A stretch of 64,000 nucleotides of DNA from Novosphingobium sp. PhB57 (lineage in GTDB: Bacteria; Pseudomonadota; Alphaproteobacteria; Sphingomonadales; Sphingomonadaceae): positions 1 through 64,000 of the forward strand of contig NZ_SMBO01000007.1 in the NCBI RefSeq assembly GCF_004342985.1, written 5' to 3'. How positions within the stretch are numbered: the stretch's first letter is position 1; each line of letters opens with the position of its first letter. Under the pieces are notes generated by a model. It ran no database searches, was not told the origin of the DNA, and saw nothing but the letters and a program-made list of their open reading frames with translations. The translations under genes were made by a program, and so were the position numbers. Of this stretch, positions 16,901 through 24,233 are shown piece after piece.

Positions 16901-17314
16901 GCCTGGCTGTTCCAGATCGTCTTCGCGGTGATCTCGCCCGCCATCGACCTTGCCCTGCTGATCTCGATCGCCGGCACCGCCTTGCGCGTCTCGCAGCACG
17001 GCTGGGCCCAGACCCAGACCGACGTGCTGCGCATGGGCGCCTATTGGCTGGCCTTCACCTTGGTGGACCTCGCCTGCGGCTGGATCGCCTACCGGCTCGA
17101 CACCCGCCGCGAGCGCTTCCGGCCGCTGCTGCTGCTGGCGCAGCGCTTCGTCTACCGCCAGCTCATGTATAGCGTGGTGATCCGCGCGGTAAGCGCCGCT
17201 TTCGCCGGCAAGGGCATCGGCTGGGGCAAGCTGGAGCGCACCGGCCGCGTCACCGCGACGCCGGGCGGCGGCCCGGCAACGCCGGCACGGGAGCGCGAAC
17301 TGGAAACGGTCTGA
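13934..17314 (+). CDS. Three-domain polysaccharide protein: GH18-like, NodB deacetylase, GT2 glycosyltransferase
   Basis: A membrane protein of 1126 residues. After a membrane anchor (about 18-40) comes a GH18/YaaH-like barrel (75-400) with VMVDFETMP, where the catalytic Glu of DFE is kept. Next is a NodB polysaccharide deacetylase (about 465-680) with TFDDGPD (D472, D473) and HSYTH (H523, H527). Then a membrane segment and a processive GT2 domain (about 735-975) with DAD (D827, D829), EDQD (D919, D921) and QRFRW (955-959), then C-terminal membrane helices. Such fusions make and trim N-acetylated glycans across the inner membrane; the polymer is unknown. A GTG start with GAGG 6 bases upstream is chosen; ATG at 13880 and 13778 are longer options. 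Confidence 0.88.
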   Translation: MAAPVFFDPTGNRRVRVRRLSFLALLLAIAACVVFATTVASVPAPPPLPIAYEHASPLPFRAQIGHLTRSARKFLFGKAAVQTPTPGAKPITVGFYTPWSDDSATSLERHIDRLDWVAPATLSVDATGALKVDDDARLKHILSSALHRPLVVPVLQNTVDGDWQGDATAALLARPVRRRALETQVAAYLDRTSAAGVMVDFETMPSASLPNLRLFLSELRAVLAPKHRIVSVTMPIDNPEWSMRAFGQVADRLVLMAYDEHWQGGTPGPIASNPWFAQKVSHALAGLPRGKAIVALGEYAYNWHDGKADSMTVEEAWLDAHDSGAPPQYDAMSGNAGYSYDDPQDGQDHRHDVWMLDAAATWNEMQVLSRLGVGDIALWRLGSEDPGFWNTVKAWRTGTRPNLTRLVQAANVDVEGQGEILDVTATPQEGSRTVDFDAATGMISAESYTRLPTPYVVHRIGALPKKVALTFDDGPDATWTPRILSILEQYHVPGTFFVVGENALTNRDLIKRIADDGDEIGNHSYTHPNMAEEAATGIGLELNATQRLVEATTGRSTRLFRAPYFGDAEPTTADELVPAAIAHARGYTVVGLHVDPDDWKRPGVQHVIDSTIAQVESASPDRSENVILLHDGGGDRSQTVAALPVIIERLKQDGYTFVPVSTLAGLSHDAVMPKVDGVDLAAVRADVALFGALAAILVALNWTFFFAISLGVLRSIGLASLASLLRRPQPMAAPEDTCDPLVTVIIPAFNEERVIEASVRRVLESDYRQLQIIVADDGSKDRTSAIVREAFASNPRVELLTLVNGGKAAALNRALKDARGGVIVALDADTQFERETISRLVRWFADPAIGAVAGNAKVGNRVNLVTRWQGVEYVTAQNLERRALTRLDAIMVVPGAVGAWRREALDDVGGYPEDTLAEDQDLTIAIQRKGWKIAYDEDAVAWTEAPESFRALSKQRFRWSFGTLQCLWKHRGTLAKGRPSGLAFIGMPQAWLFQIVFAVISPAIDLALLISIAGTALRVSQHGWAQTQTDVLRMGAYWLAFTLVDLACGWIAYRLDTRRERFRPLLLLAQRFVYRQLMYSVVIRAVSAAFAGKGIGWGKLERTGRVTATPGGGPATPARERELETV

Positions 17315-17332
17315 AGGGCGCGGAGATCGGCG

Positions 17333-18733
17333 TCAGGCCGGAATGCCGAGCCGGACCTCCAGCCCACCGCCCGGCGTTTCCGCCAGTTCGACGCGCCCGC
17401 CATGCAGCTTCGCCACGGCCTCGACCAGCGCCAGCCCAAGCCCCGAGCCGGCGACCGCGCGGCTGGGATCGAGCCTGCCGAAACGCTGCAAGGCCGCCTC
17501 GCGCCGCGCTTCCGGGATCCCCGGCCCATCGTCGCGCACGCCCAGCACGACCTGTCCCTCGCGCCGCCGGGCAAAGAGCGCGATGGTGCTGCCGCCTTCG
17601 GCATATTTGACGGCATTGTCGACCAGGTTGCCGAGCGCCTGGCTCATCAATTCGCGGTGGAGCAGCACGGTGAGCCCCACCGGCACCTCGGCCCGCAGCA
17701 CGAAGCCCGCGTCCTCGGCATAAGGCTCGTAGAGCGCCGCGAGATCGCCGAGGAAATCGCCCGCTTCCGTCTGCTCGAAGCGCTCGCGGCCGATACCGGC
17801 TTCCGCACGGCCGATCTGGAGCGCGGTGGTGAGAATGCGGGTGAGCGTATCCGCCTCGGTCAAGGCGCGCTGCATGGCAGCCTCGGCTGCGGGATCGCGC
17901 GCCTCCAGCGCCGCCTGTTCCAGCACCGCGCGCAGCCGCGTGACGGGCGAGCGCAAGTCGTGCGCCAACCCTTCCGCCACCACGCGCAGCTCGCCCACCA
18001 GCGTCTCGATCCGCGCGAGCATGGCGTTGATCTCGCCGGCAAGCTCGTCGAAAGCGTCGCCCGAACCGTCCAGCGTCACGCGGGCGTCGAAAGCGCCGCT
18101 GCCCACCCGGTGCGCGGTCTGCGCCATGTCGTGGACGCGCTGGCCCACCAGCCGCGAGGTCAGGACCGCCACCAGCATCGCCAGCGGCAGGGCCAGGAAC
18201 AGCGCCGCGAACAGCGCCTGCTCGAAACTGTGCTGCAGCTTGAGGTCGCGCCCGATCTCGATTCCGGCCAGCAGGATCGTGCCGTCCGCAAGCCGCGTCT
18301 CGGATAGCGCCATGTTCAGCGGCTGGGCGCTGTCGCTCCGGTAGAGCACGGTCTCGAACTGGCCGCCCGCCTCGGGATCGGGCGGCGGCAGGGCCGAAAG
18401 ATTGCCCACCAGGCTGCGCCCGTCGCGGTCGGCCAGGAGCAGGACCGGCGCACGGCGGCCCTCGCTGCGCAGCCGCCGCTCGACATTCGCCTGGAGCGCC
18501 GCCGATCCGCCGTCCTGATAAGTGTCCAGCAAGTCGTCGCGCAGTTCCTGGACCAGCGCCCGCTGCTCGTCCCGCACGCTCTGCTGACCGGCGATCCATA
18601 CGAAAGTCAGCACCCCGCCGGTGGCGACGAGCTGGAACAGCACGACCGGAACGAAAAGGCGGAACGTCGTCGAGCGCAGGAAGCGCGGCAGGCGCGCGGG
18701 CGCGACCCCGCCGCCCGTCAGGCCGCCCGTCAA
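17333..18733 (-). CDS. Sensor histidine kinase of the PDZ operon
   Basis: A 466-residue inner-membrane kinase. Two membrane segments (about 23-48 and 162-185) flank a periplasmic sensor loop; a HAMP linker follows. The HisKA H-box is LAHDLRSPVTRLR (H258), then an ATPase with N-box LVDNAVKYA, G1 RDDGPGIP and G2 SGLGLALVEAV. The probable start is TTG at 18733, overlapping the regulator stop by four bases, with no strong ribosome site, consistent with coupling. It is co-transcribed with the response regulator at 18730-19416 and a PDZ protein. It is convergent with the GH18/NodB/GT2 gene, separated by 18 bases. Confidence 0.92.
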   Translation of the reverse strand: MTGGLTGGGVAPARLPRFLRSTTFRLFVPVVLFQLVATGGVLTFVWIAGQQSVRDEQRALVQELRDDLLDTYQDGGSAALQANVERRLRSEGRRAPVLLLADRDGRSLVGNLSALPPPDPEAGGQFETVLYRSDSAQPLNMALSETRLADGTILLAGIEIGRDLKLQHSFEQALFAALFLALPLAMLVAVLTSRLVGQRVHDMAQTAHRVGSGAFDARVTLDGSGDAFDELAGEINAMLARIETLVGELRVVAEGLAHDLRSPVTRLRAVLEQAALEARDPAAEAAMQRALTEADTLTRILTTALQIGRAEAGIGRERFEQTEAGDFLGDLAALYEPYAEDAGFVLRAEVPVGLTVLLHRELMSQALGNLVDNAVKYAEGGSTIALFARRREGQVVLGVRDDGPGIPEARREAALQRFGRLDPSRAVAGSGLGLALVEAVAKLHGGRVELAETPGGGLEVRLGIPA

Positions 18734-19416
18734 GCCGCCAGTCCCAGGCGGTACCCCGCCCCGCGCACGGTGTGCAGCAGCGGGGCCGCACCGTCCTCAT
18801 CCAGCTTGCGGCGCAAGCGGCTGACATGCACGTCGATGACATTGGTGCCGGGATCGAAGTGATAGTCCCACACCGCCTCCAGCAGCATGGTGCGCGTCAC
18901 CACTTCGTCGACATGGCGCAGGAAGTATTCGAGCAGGCGGAATTCGCGCGGCTGGAGATCGATGGCGCGGCTGCCGCGCCGCACCTTGCGGGCCAGCAGA
19001 TCCATTTCCAGATCGCCGCAGGCCAGCCGGGTTTCAACCGCCGCCTGCCCGCCGCTGCGCTTCACCAGCAGGCGCACCCGGGCGAGCAGTTCCGCAAAGG
19101 CGAAAGGCTTGGTGAGATAGTCGTCCGCGCCGGAGGTGAGCCCCGCCACGCGGTCATCGGTCGATCCCAGGGCCGACAGCACGATCACCGGCGTCTCGAT
19201 CCCGCCTGCGCGCAGGGCGCCCAGTACCGACATGCCGTCCATCTGCGGGATCATGCGGTCCAGCACGATGGCATCGTAAGTCCCGTCGCTGGCCAGGAAC
19301 AGCGCATCGCGCCCGTTCGCGGCCCGATCGACCACGAAGCCCTCCTCGGCCATGCCCTTGGCGATATAGGTCGCCGTGGCGTCGTCGTCCTCGACGACCA
19401 GCAGCTTGTGACCCAT
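18730..19416 (-). CDS. OmpR-family response regulator of the PDZ operon
   Basis: A 228-residue DNA-binding regulator. It has an intact receiver with acidic pocket VVEDDD, phosphoacceptor D53 (IVLDRMIPQMDG) and K103 (YLTKPF), then a winged helix with LQPREFRLLEYF and a C-terminal HTVRGAGYRLG. It pairs with the kinase encoded by the overlapping next gene. The ATG at 19416 is chosen because it gives the standard MGHKLLVVED beginning; a GTG at 19437 would add seven residues. It lies 29 bases after the PDZ gene stop, so the PDZ, regulator and kinase genes form one operon. Confidence 0.93.
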   Translation of the reverse strand: MGHKLLVVEDDDATATYIAKGMAEEGFVVDRAANGRDALFLASDGTYDAIVLDRMIPQMDGMSVLGALRAGGIETPVIVLSALGSTDDRVAGLTSGADDYLTKPFAFAELLARVRLLVKRSGGQAAVETRLACGDLEMDLLARKVRRGSRAIDLQPREFRLLEYFLRHVDEVVTRTMLLEAVWDYHFDPGTNVIDVHVSRLRRKLDEDGAAPLLHTVRGAGYRLGLAA

Positions 19417-19445
19417 TTCTTCGCCCGGCCCCTTCACATCGCGGT

Positions 19446-19904
19446 TCAGAGCCCTTGCGGCTCCGGCTCCCGGGCAAGATCGATCGTGCGGACCGCGCCC
19501 TGGTGCACTACCTTCAGGTGAATAGGCCGTTGTCCGCGCTCAGACAACTCCTCGGCGAGGGCCTGCAGGCTCGGCGGTTCGTGGCCGTCGGCGCTTTCGA
19601 TCCAGTCACCCACCGCCAGCCCCGCCTTCTCGGCATAGCCGCGCGACCGCACGCTGGTGACGACCAGCCCCGGCTGCGGCCCCGGCACCGGGTCCGCGGT
19701 GAAGTCCAGCACCTGCCGCCAGCCCTCGGCCGAAAGCGTGCCATGGGGATGGGGCAGGGTCTGGCCGATCAGGCCGAAGTGCCGCTGCGCCCAGATGTCG
19801 CCCCAGGTCAGCGCGCCGGTCACGGCCAGCAGCGCGCCCAGCATCGGCAACAGGCTGAGTATCCGCGTCCTGCGGCGACTGCCCAGGTCCTGCGCCTCGC
19901 TCAC
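19446..19904 (-). CDS. Membrane-anchored PDZ-domain protein
   Basis: A 152-residue protein with one N-terminal membrane helix (about 14-34) and a single PDZ domain (about 75-145) in the periplasm: PGLVVTSVRSRGYAEKAGLA then VGDWIESADGHEP, the usual carboxylate-loop and strand pattern. There is no protease domain, so it should act by peptide binding. As first gene of an operon with a two-component system it could be an extra sensor or ligand-presenting partner of the kinase; this is inference. The GTG start at 19904 is fixed by AGGAGG 7 bases upstream. A 15-bp tandem repeat lies immediately upstream. Confidence 0.85.
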   Translation of the reverse strand: MSEAQDLGSRRRTRILSLLPMLGALLAVTGALTWGDIWAQRHFGLIGQTLPHPHGTLSAEGWRQVLDFTADPVPGPQPGLVVTSVRSRGYAEKAGLAVGDWIESADGHEPPSLQALAEELSERGQRPIHLKVVHQGAVRTIDLAREPEPQGL

Positions 19905-19917
19905 GCGAAAGCCTCCT

Positions 19918-19977
19918 GGCCCAAAGCCGCTTGGCCCAAAGCCGCTTGGCCGGAAGCCGCCTGGCCCAAAGCCGCTC
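19918..19977. repeat. 15-bp tandem repeat, four copies
   Basis: GGCCCAAAGCCGCTT occurs at 19918-19932 and 19933-19947. Variant copies follow at 19948-19962 (GGCCGGAAGCCGCCT) and 19963-19977 (GGCCCAAAGCCGCTC). It lies 13 bases upstream of the PDZ gene start, in the 5' untranslated region or promoter. Copy-number changes could alter spacing and so operon expression. Confidence 0.85.
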
Positions 19978-20191
19978 GGTCACAGCAGGACATGCAGCCG
20001 GGCCTGCCGGCAAGGAAAGGGGAGATGGGCGAAACGAACATGAAGCGGCACGATCCTCGGCGCCAGTACGAGACTGACCGCAAGCTACACCCTTGCCCTG
20101 CATTATCGCAGCACGGCGTGCCGGAGTCACATTAAGGAAAGTCCATGTTTGCTCCACGCTGCGGCAAGGTCCGCGCGCCCAGACCGGCAGC

Positions 20192-21007
20192 ATGAAAAAG
20201 GCTGGCAGCATGAGAGGAACAGCACCCCGTCGGTCGCGGCGCCGCGCCGCCTGGCTGGCCGCGGTGGTCATCGTCGCCGCGGCCGTGCTGGCCGCCTGGC
20301 TCGGATGGCTCGGCGCCTGGAACGCCAGCCCTTTCGCGGACCTGCCGGCAGCAAGCGCCGGCACGGTCAAGGGCGAGCGCTATGCCGCCGTCCTGCTCTC
20401 GGGCGACATGGGGCCGCGCGCCGGGCTGGGCGGGCAACTGGCCACCCGCCTCGCGGATCACGGCCTGGCCACCGTCTCGGTCAATTCGCTCACCTACTTC
20501 AAGGTCCGCCGCACGCCCGCCGAGGTTTCCGCCATGCTGGCCGAGGCCATCCACCGCGCCATGACGCTGGGCCATGCCGACCGCGTGATCGTGCTCGGCC
20601 AGTCGTTCGGCTCCGACATGGTTCATGTTGGGCTGGAGCATCTTCCCGCCGACGTGCGGCGCCATGTCGCGATGGTGGTGCTGACGGTGCCCACGCGCAC
20701 CGTGTTCCTGCGCGTCTCGCCGCTCGAATGGCTGGACCGCACGCCGCCCGACGCGCCTGCCCTGCCCAGCGCCATGAAGCTGGATTGGGTTCCCGTCGTC
20801 TGTATCCATGGCCGCGACGAGCCGGACAGCCTCTGCCCGCTGCTTCACCTGCCGCGCCTGACGCAGATCGTCCTGCCCGGCGACCATTACCTCGACAAAG
20901 ATGCCGACCGCCTGTTCGCTGCGATCCGCGGCGCCCTGGCCGCGCATTTCGGCCCCGGTCGCATATTCGCCAAGCGCCTCACGAGCGGCGCGGAGATCGC
21001 CCCATGA
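20192..21007 (+). CDS. acvB: AcvB/VirJ-family periplasmic serine hydrolase
   Basis: A 271-residue protein with an N-terminal membrane anchor (about 15-40) and an alpha/beta-hydrolase fold. The nucleophile elbow is LGQSFGSD (S138), and a late GDHYLDKDAD supplies the His. In Agrobacterium and Rhizobium, AcvB hydrolyses lysyl-phosphatidylglycerol and is paired with LpiA/MprF, which makes it. Here the mprF gene follows two genes later in an overlapping set, so the same role is likely. The usual order is lpiA-acvB; here it is reversed with DUF2147 between. ATG at 20192 is chosen; 20210 is a nearby alternative. Confidence 0.85.
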   Translation: MKKAGSMRGTAPRRSRRRAAWLAAVVIVAAAVLAAWLGWLGAWNASPFADLPAASAGTVKGERYAAVLLSGDMGPRAGLGGQLATRLADHGLATVSVNSLTYFKVRRTPAEVSAMLAEAIHRAMTLGHADRVIVLGQSFGSDMVHVGLEHLPADVRRHVAMVVLTVPTRTVFLRVSPLEWLDRTPPDAPALPSAMKLDWVPVVCIHGRDEPDSLCPLLHLPRLTQIVLPGDHYLDKDADRLFAAIRGALAAHFGPGRIFAKRLTSGAEIAP

Positions 21008-21480
21008 CTTCGTTCACCCGCGCCTTGCGGAGCGCTCTGCAGCGCACCCTGCCGCGTCCCCGCCTGCGCGCTTTCCTGCCGGTGCTCGCGCCGCTGCTGA
21101 TCGGCGCGCTGGCCGCCACTGCCCCGGCCCGGCCGGTCAATACCATCAGCCCCTACGGCCGCTGGCTCAATCCCCGCGGCGACGTGGAAGTCTCGGTCGC
21201 GCCTTGCGGGGCGATGCTGTGCGGCACGGTCACCTGGGTCGGCGGCGCGGCGGTGGCCGATGCCACGGATGCCGGCGTCGGCCATCTCGTCGGCACCCAG
21301 CTCCTGCGCGACTACCACCGCGAGGAAGACGGCGGCTGGCAGGGGCAGGTCTTCGTGCCGGACATGGGCGAGAGCTTCTTCTCCCGCATTCGCCAGCCCG
21401 ATCCGGCGCACCTCAAGATCAGTGGCTGCATCCTGCACGGGTTGATCTGCAAGTCGCAGACATGGACACGCCGGTCATGA
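21004..21480 (+). CDS. DUF2147 secreted protein
   Basis: A 158-residue exported protein. Signal-type segment (about 20-42, LIGALAATAPARP) then a DUF2147 domain: GRWLNPRGDVEVSVAPCGAM, LCGTVTWV, and a second Cys pair late (SGCILHGLICKSQTW). The four cysteines may form disulfides in the periplasm. It starts inside the ATGA overlap with acvB, and its own stop overlaps the likely mprF start. The family has no established biochemical role; position suggests a lipid- or envelope-related function with AcvB and MprF. Confidence 0.88.
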   Translation: MTSFTRALRSALQRTLPRPRLRAFLPVLAPLLIGALAATAPARPVNTISPYGRWLNPRGDVEVSVAPCGAMLCGTVTWVGGAAVADATDAGVGHLVGTQLLRDYHREEDGGWQGQVFVPDMGESFFSRIRQPDPAHLKISGCILHGLICKSQTWTRRS

Positions 21481-24077
21481 GCGCGGGCGGCACCCTGCAG
21501 GCGCTCGGACGCCGCTTCGCCCACCTCCAGCCGCTGGCCCGCCGCCTGGCGATCCCCGCGCAGCTCGCCGTGGCCGCTTTCGTGCTGGCGCTGGCGGCGA
21601 TCTGCCTGCACCGGCTGGCCATGTCGCTGAACCTGCAAGCGCTGGTCCGCACCGCGCGCGCCATCCCCGCATGGCGCTTCGCCGCCGCACTGGGGCTGAC
21701 CGGGGCGAGCTACCTGCTGCTCACCGTCTACGATGTCATGGCCCTGCGCACCATCGGCCGGCCGCTGCCCTATCGCACGGCCGCGCTGGCTTCGTTCACC
21801 AGCTATACCCTCAGCCACAACCTCGGCTTCGGCCTTTTGACCGGCGCCGCCGCGCGCCTGCGCATCTACGGCACCAAAGGCCTGGGCACCGGCGAAGTCG
21901 CCCGCGTCACCGCCATTGCAGGGATCACGTTCTGGACCGGTGTGCTGGCCTCCGGCGCGCTGGCCCTGCTGGTCCATCGCCGGCCATTGGTCGTGGCCGA
22001 GCACGTCCTTCCGCTGGGCGTCCAGCATGCCGTGGGTGCCGGGCTGCTCGTACTGCTGTCGGCCGGCGCGCTGACAGCCCGGCGCTGGCACCTGCCGCCC
22101 CCGGCAGCGATCGCACGGATGACCCTGGTGGCCCTGGCGGACATCGCCGCCGCCTGCGGCACGCTCTACGTCCTGCTCCCTCACGCGCCGATCGCGCTCT
22201 ATCCGCCGCTGCTGCTCGCTTACGTCCTGGCCATCGTCATCGCGCTGGTGAGCCACGTTCCCGGCGGCCTCGGCGTGTTCGAAGCCACCGTAGTCGCGCT
22301 CTGCCCGCAGATCCCGGCGGGAGAACTGGTGGCCGCGCTGCTGGTCTACCGCATTGTCTACTATCTCCTGCCGCTGGCCTTCGCGATGGTCCTGCTGGTC
22401 CGCCACGAACATGCCCGCTGGCGCCGCCCCGCGGTGCTGGCGCTGAAGGCGGGGGAGACGATGATGGTCAGCCTGGCCCCGCGCGCGCTGGCGCTGCTGG
22501 TGTTCCTGGGCGGCGCCATCCTGCTGCTCTCCGGCGCGACCCCCGCCTTGCCCGAGCGCATGGCCGACATCCGCGGCATCGTGCCGCTGCCTTTCGTGGA
22601 AGCCTCGCAGATCGCCGCCAGCCTGGTGGGCACGCTGCTGCTGCTGCTGGCCCCCGCGCTCTATCGCCGGCTGGACGCGGCCTTTCTGCTCACCCGCGCG
22701 CTGCTGCTGGCCGGGGCCGCCTTCTCGCTGATCAAGGGCCTGGACTGGGAGGAAGCGCTCACCCTGCTGGCGGTGGCCGGTATCCTGCAACTGGCGCGCA
22801 AGGGCTTCTGGCGGCGGACCGCGCTGACGGCCGACGTGATGAGCGCCAACTGGATCCTGGCGATGGTCGCCACGATCGCGCTGGCCATCGTCATCGGTTA
22901 CTTCGCCCAGACTTTCCCCGCCTATCGCGGCAGCCTCTGGTGGAAGTTCGCCTGGTCCGGCGACGCTTCGCGCTATCTGCGCACCAGCTTCGCCGTCGCG
23001 GTGCTGATGTGCGCCTCGGTCCTGCTCGCCTTCCTGCGCCCCTCGCGCCGGGCACGCCTGCCGGATGAAGTCGCGGTCGACGTCGACGCCGCACTCCGCC
23101 ATGCCACCCGCTCGGAATCGATGCTGGCGCTCACCGGGGACAAGCTGTTCCTGGCCGGTCCCGACAATCGCAGCATGCTGATGTACCAGGTCCAGGGCCA
23201 TTCCTGGATCGTCATGGGAGACCCCGTGGGCGATCCGGCGGACTGGCCCGAACTGCTCTGGCGCCTGCGCGAGCGGGCGGACGCCAACCAGGGCCGCGTC
23301 CTGCTCTACCAGGTCACGCCCGAAGTCCTGCCCATCGCCATCGACATGGGCCTGCAGCTGATGAAATACGGCGAGGAAGCCCGCGTGGACCTCACCCGCT
23401 TCGGCCTCGAAGGCCCTGCCGCCCGGCCGCTGCGCCATGCCATGCGCCGCGCCGAGCGCGAGGGCGCCGAATTCGCCATCGTCCCCGTCGCCCGCGTGCC
23501 AGGCCTCATGGCCGAGCTTGGCGCGGTTTCGGACGAGTGGCTGCGCGCGAAAGGCCAGCGCGAGAAAGCCTTCAGCGTCGGCCGCTTCGATGCGGCCTAT
23601 ATCGCCCGCTGCGACGTGGCCGTGGTCCGCTGCGCGGGCCGGATCGTCGCTTTCGCCAATCTCTGGAAGACGGCGGGGCGGCAGGAACTCTCGGTCGACC
23701 TCATGCGCCACCGCGCCGAGGTACCTTATGGCTGCATGGACTTCCTGTTCACCCGTCTCATGCTCTGGGGCCGGCAGGAAGGCTACGCCTGGTTCAACCT
23801 CGGCCTTGCGCCGCTCTCCGGCATCGAGGCCCGCCGCCTCGCGCCGACCTGGGCGCGGGCCGCCGGGATGCTGTTCCGCCACGGCGAGGCCTTCTATGGC
23901 TTCGAAGGCCTGCGGAACTACAAGGAGAAGTTCGCCCCCCTCTGGGAGCCGCGCTACATCGCCTGCAACGGCGGCATGGCCACCGGCCGCGCGCTGCTGG
24001 ATCTCCAGTCGCTCATCGCCGACGGCAAGGGCAGCGCCGCGCGCCAGCATACCGAACGGCAGCGGGAAATGCGTTGA
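21477..24077 (+). CDS. mprF: Phosphatidylglycerol aminoacyltransferase / flippase MprF (LpiA)
   Basis: An 866-residue inner-membrane enzyme. The N-terminal two thirds hold about 13-14 membrane helices including the flippase segment (YTLSHNLGFGLLTGAAARLR, SHVPGGLGVFEATVVAL). The C-terminal cytosolic DUF2156/GNAT-like domain (about 560-850) carries HSWIVMGDPVGD, YQVTPEVLP, KYGEEARVDL and FEGLRNYKEKFAPLWEPRY. It moves an aminoacyl group (typically lysyl) from tRNA to phosphatidylglycerol and flips it, lowering surface charge and raising resistance to cationic peptides and acid. ATG 21477 overlaps the DUF2147 stop; ATG 21462 is also possible. The amino acid used cannot be read directly. Confidence 0.92.
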   Translation: MSAGGTLQALGRRFAHLQPLARRLAIPAQLAVAAFVLALAAICLHRLAMSLNLQALVRTARAIPAWRFAAALGLTGASYLLLTVYDVMALRTIGRPLPYRTAALASFTSYTLSHNLGFGLLTGAAARLRIYGTKGLGTGEVARVTAIAGITFWTGVLASGALALLVHRRPLVVAEHVLPLGVQHAVGAGLLVLLSAGALTARRWHLPPPAAIARMTLVALADIAAACGTLYVLLPHAPIALYPPLLLAYVLAIVIALVSHVPGGLGVFEATVVALCPQIPAGELVAALLVYRIVYYLLPLAFAMVLLVRHEHARWRRPAVLALKAGETMMVSLAPRALALLVFLGGAILLLSGATPALPERMADIRGIVPLPFVEASQIAASLVGTLLLLLAPALYRRLDAAFLLTRALLLAGAAFSLIKGLDWEEALTLLAVAGILQLARKGFWRRTALTADVMSANWILAMVATIALAIVIGYFAQTFPAYRGSLWWKFAWSGDASRYLRTSFAVAVLMCASVLLAFLRPSRRARLPDEVAVDVDAALRHATRSESMLALTGDKLFLAGPDNRSMLMYQVQGHSWIVMGDPVGDPADWPELLWRLRERADANQGRVLLYQVTPEVLPIAIDMGLQLMKYGEEARVDLTRFGLEGPAARPLRHAMRRAEREGAEFAIVPVARVPGLMAELGAVSDEWLRAKGQREKAFSVGRFDAAYIARCDVAVVRCAGRIVAFANLWKTAGRQELSVDLMRHRAEVPYGCMDFLFTRLMLWGRQEGYAWFNLGLAPLSGIEARRLAPTWARAAGMLFRHGEAFYGFEGLRNYKEKFAPLWEPRYIACNGGMATGRALLDLQSLIADGKGSAARQHTERQREMR

Positions 24078-24233
24078 GGCGCAAGCGGGTTCCGAACATG
24101 GGCAGGCCCGTCCCGCCCACGGCTCCCCTGCGCCGGGACGCCGCCGCGGACGGCATTCGATAAGGCAGGACATGCCTTCCCCCCGCCGCTATCGTAATCG
24201 GCGAAGTCACCAGAATTCCGGAAAAACGCCCCG

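Noticed and set aside
13790..16999. 1069-codon minus-strand frame opposite the GH18/NodB/GT2 gene
   Set aside because: Antisense shadow; the plus strand carries catalytic motifs of three known families.
19901..20083. 60-codon minus-strand frame ending in GQAALGQAALGQ repeats upstream of the PDZ gene
   Set aside because: The repeated peptide is simply the 15-bp DNA tandem repeat translated; the PDZ gene has its own strong ribosome site that overlaps the end of this frame.
21312..24173. 953-codon minus-strand frame opposite mprF
   Set aside because: Gln/Arg/Gly-rich shadow of a membrane-protein gene; no start signal.
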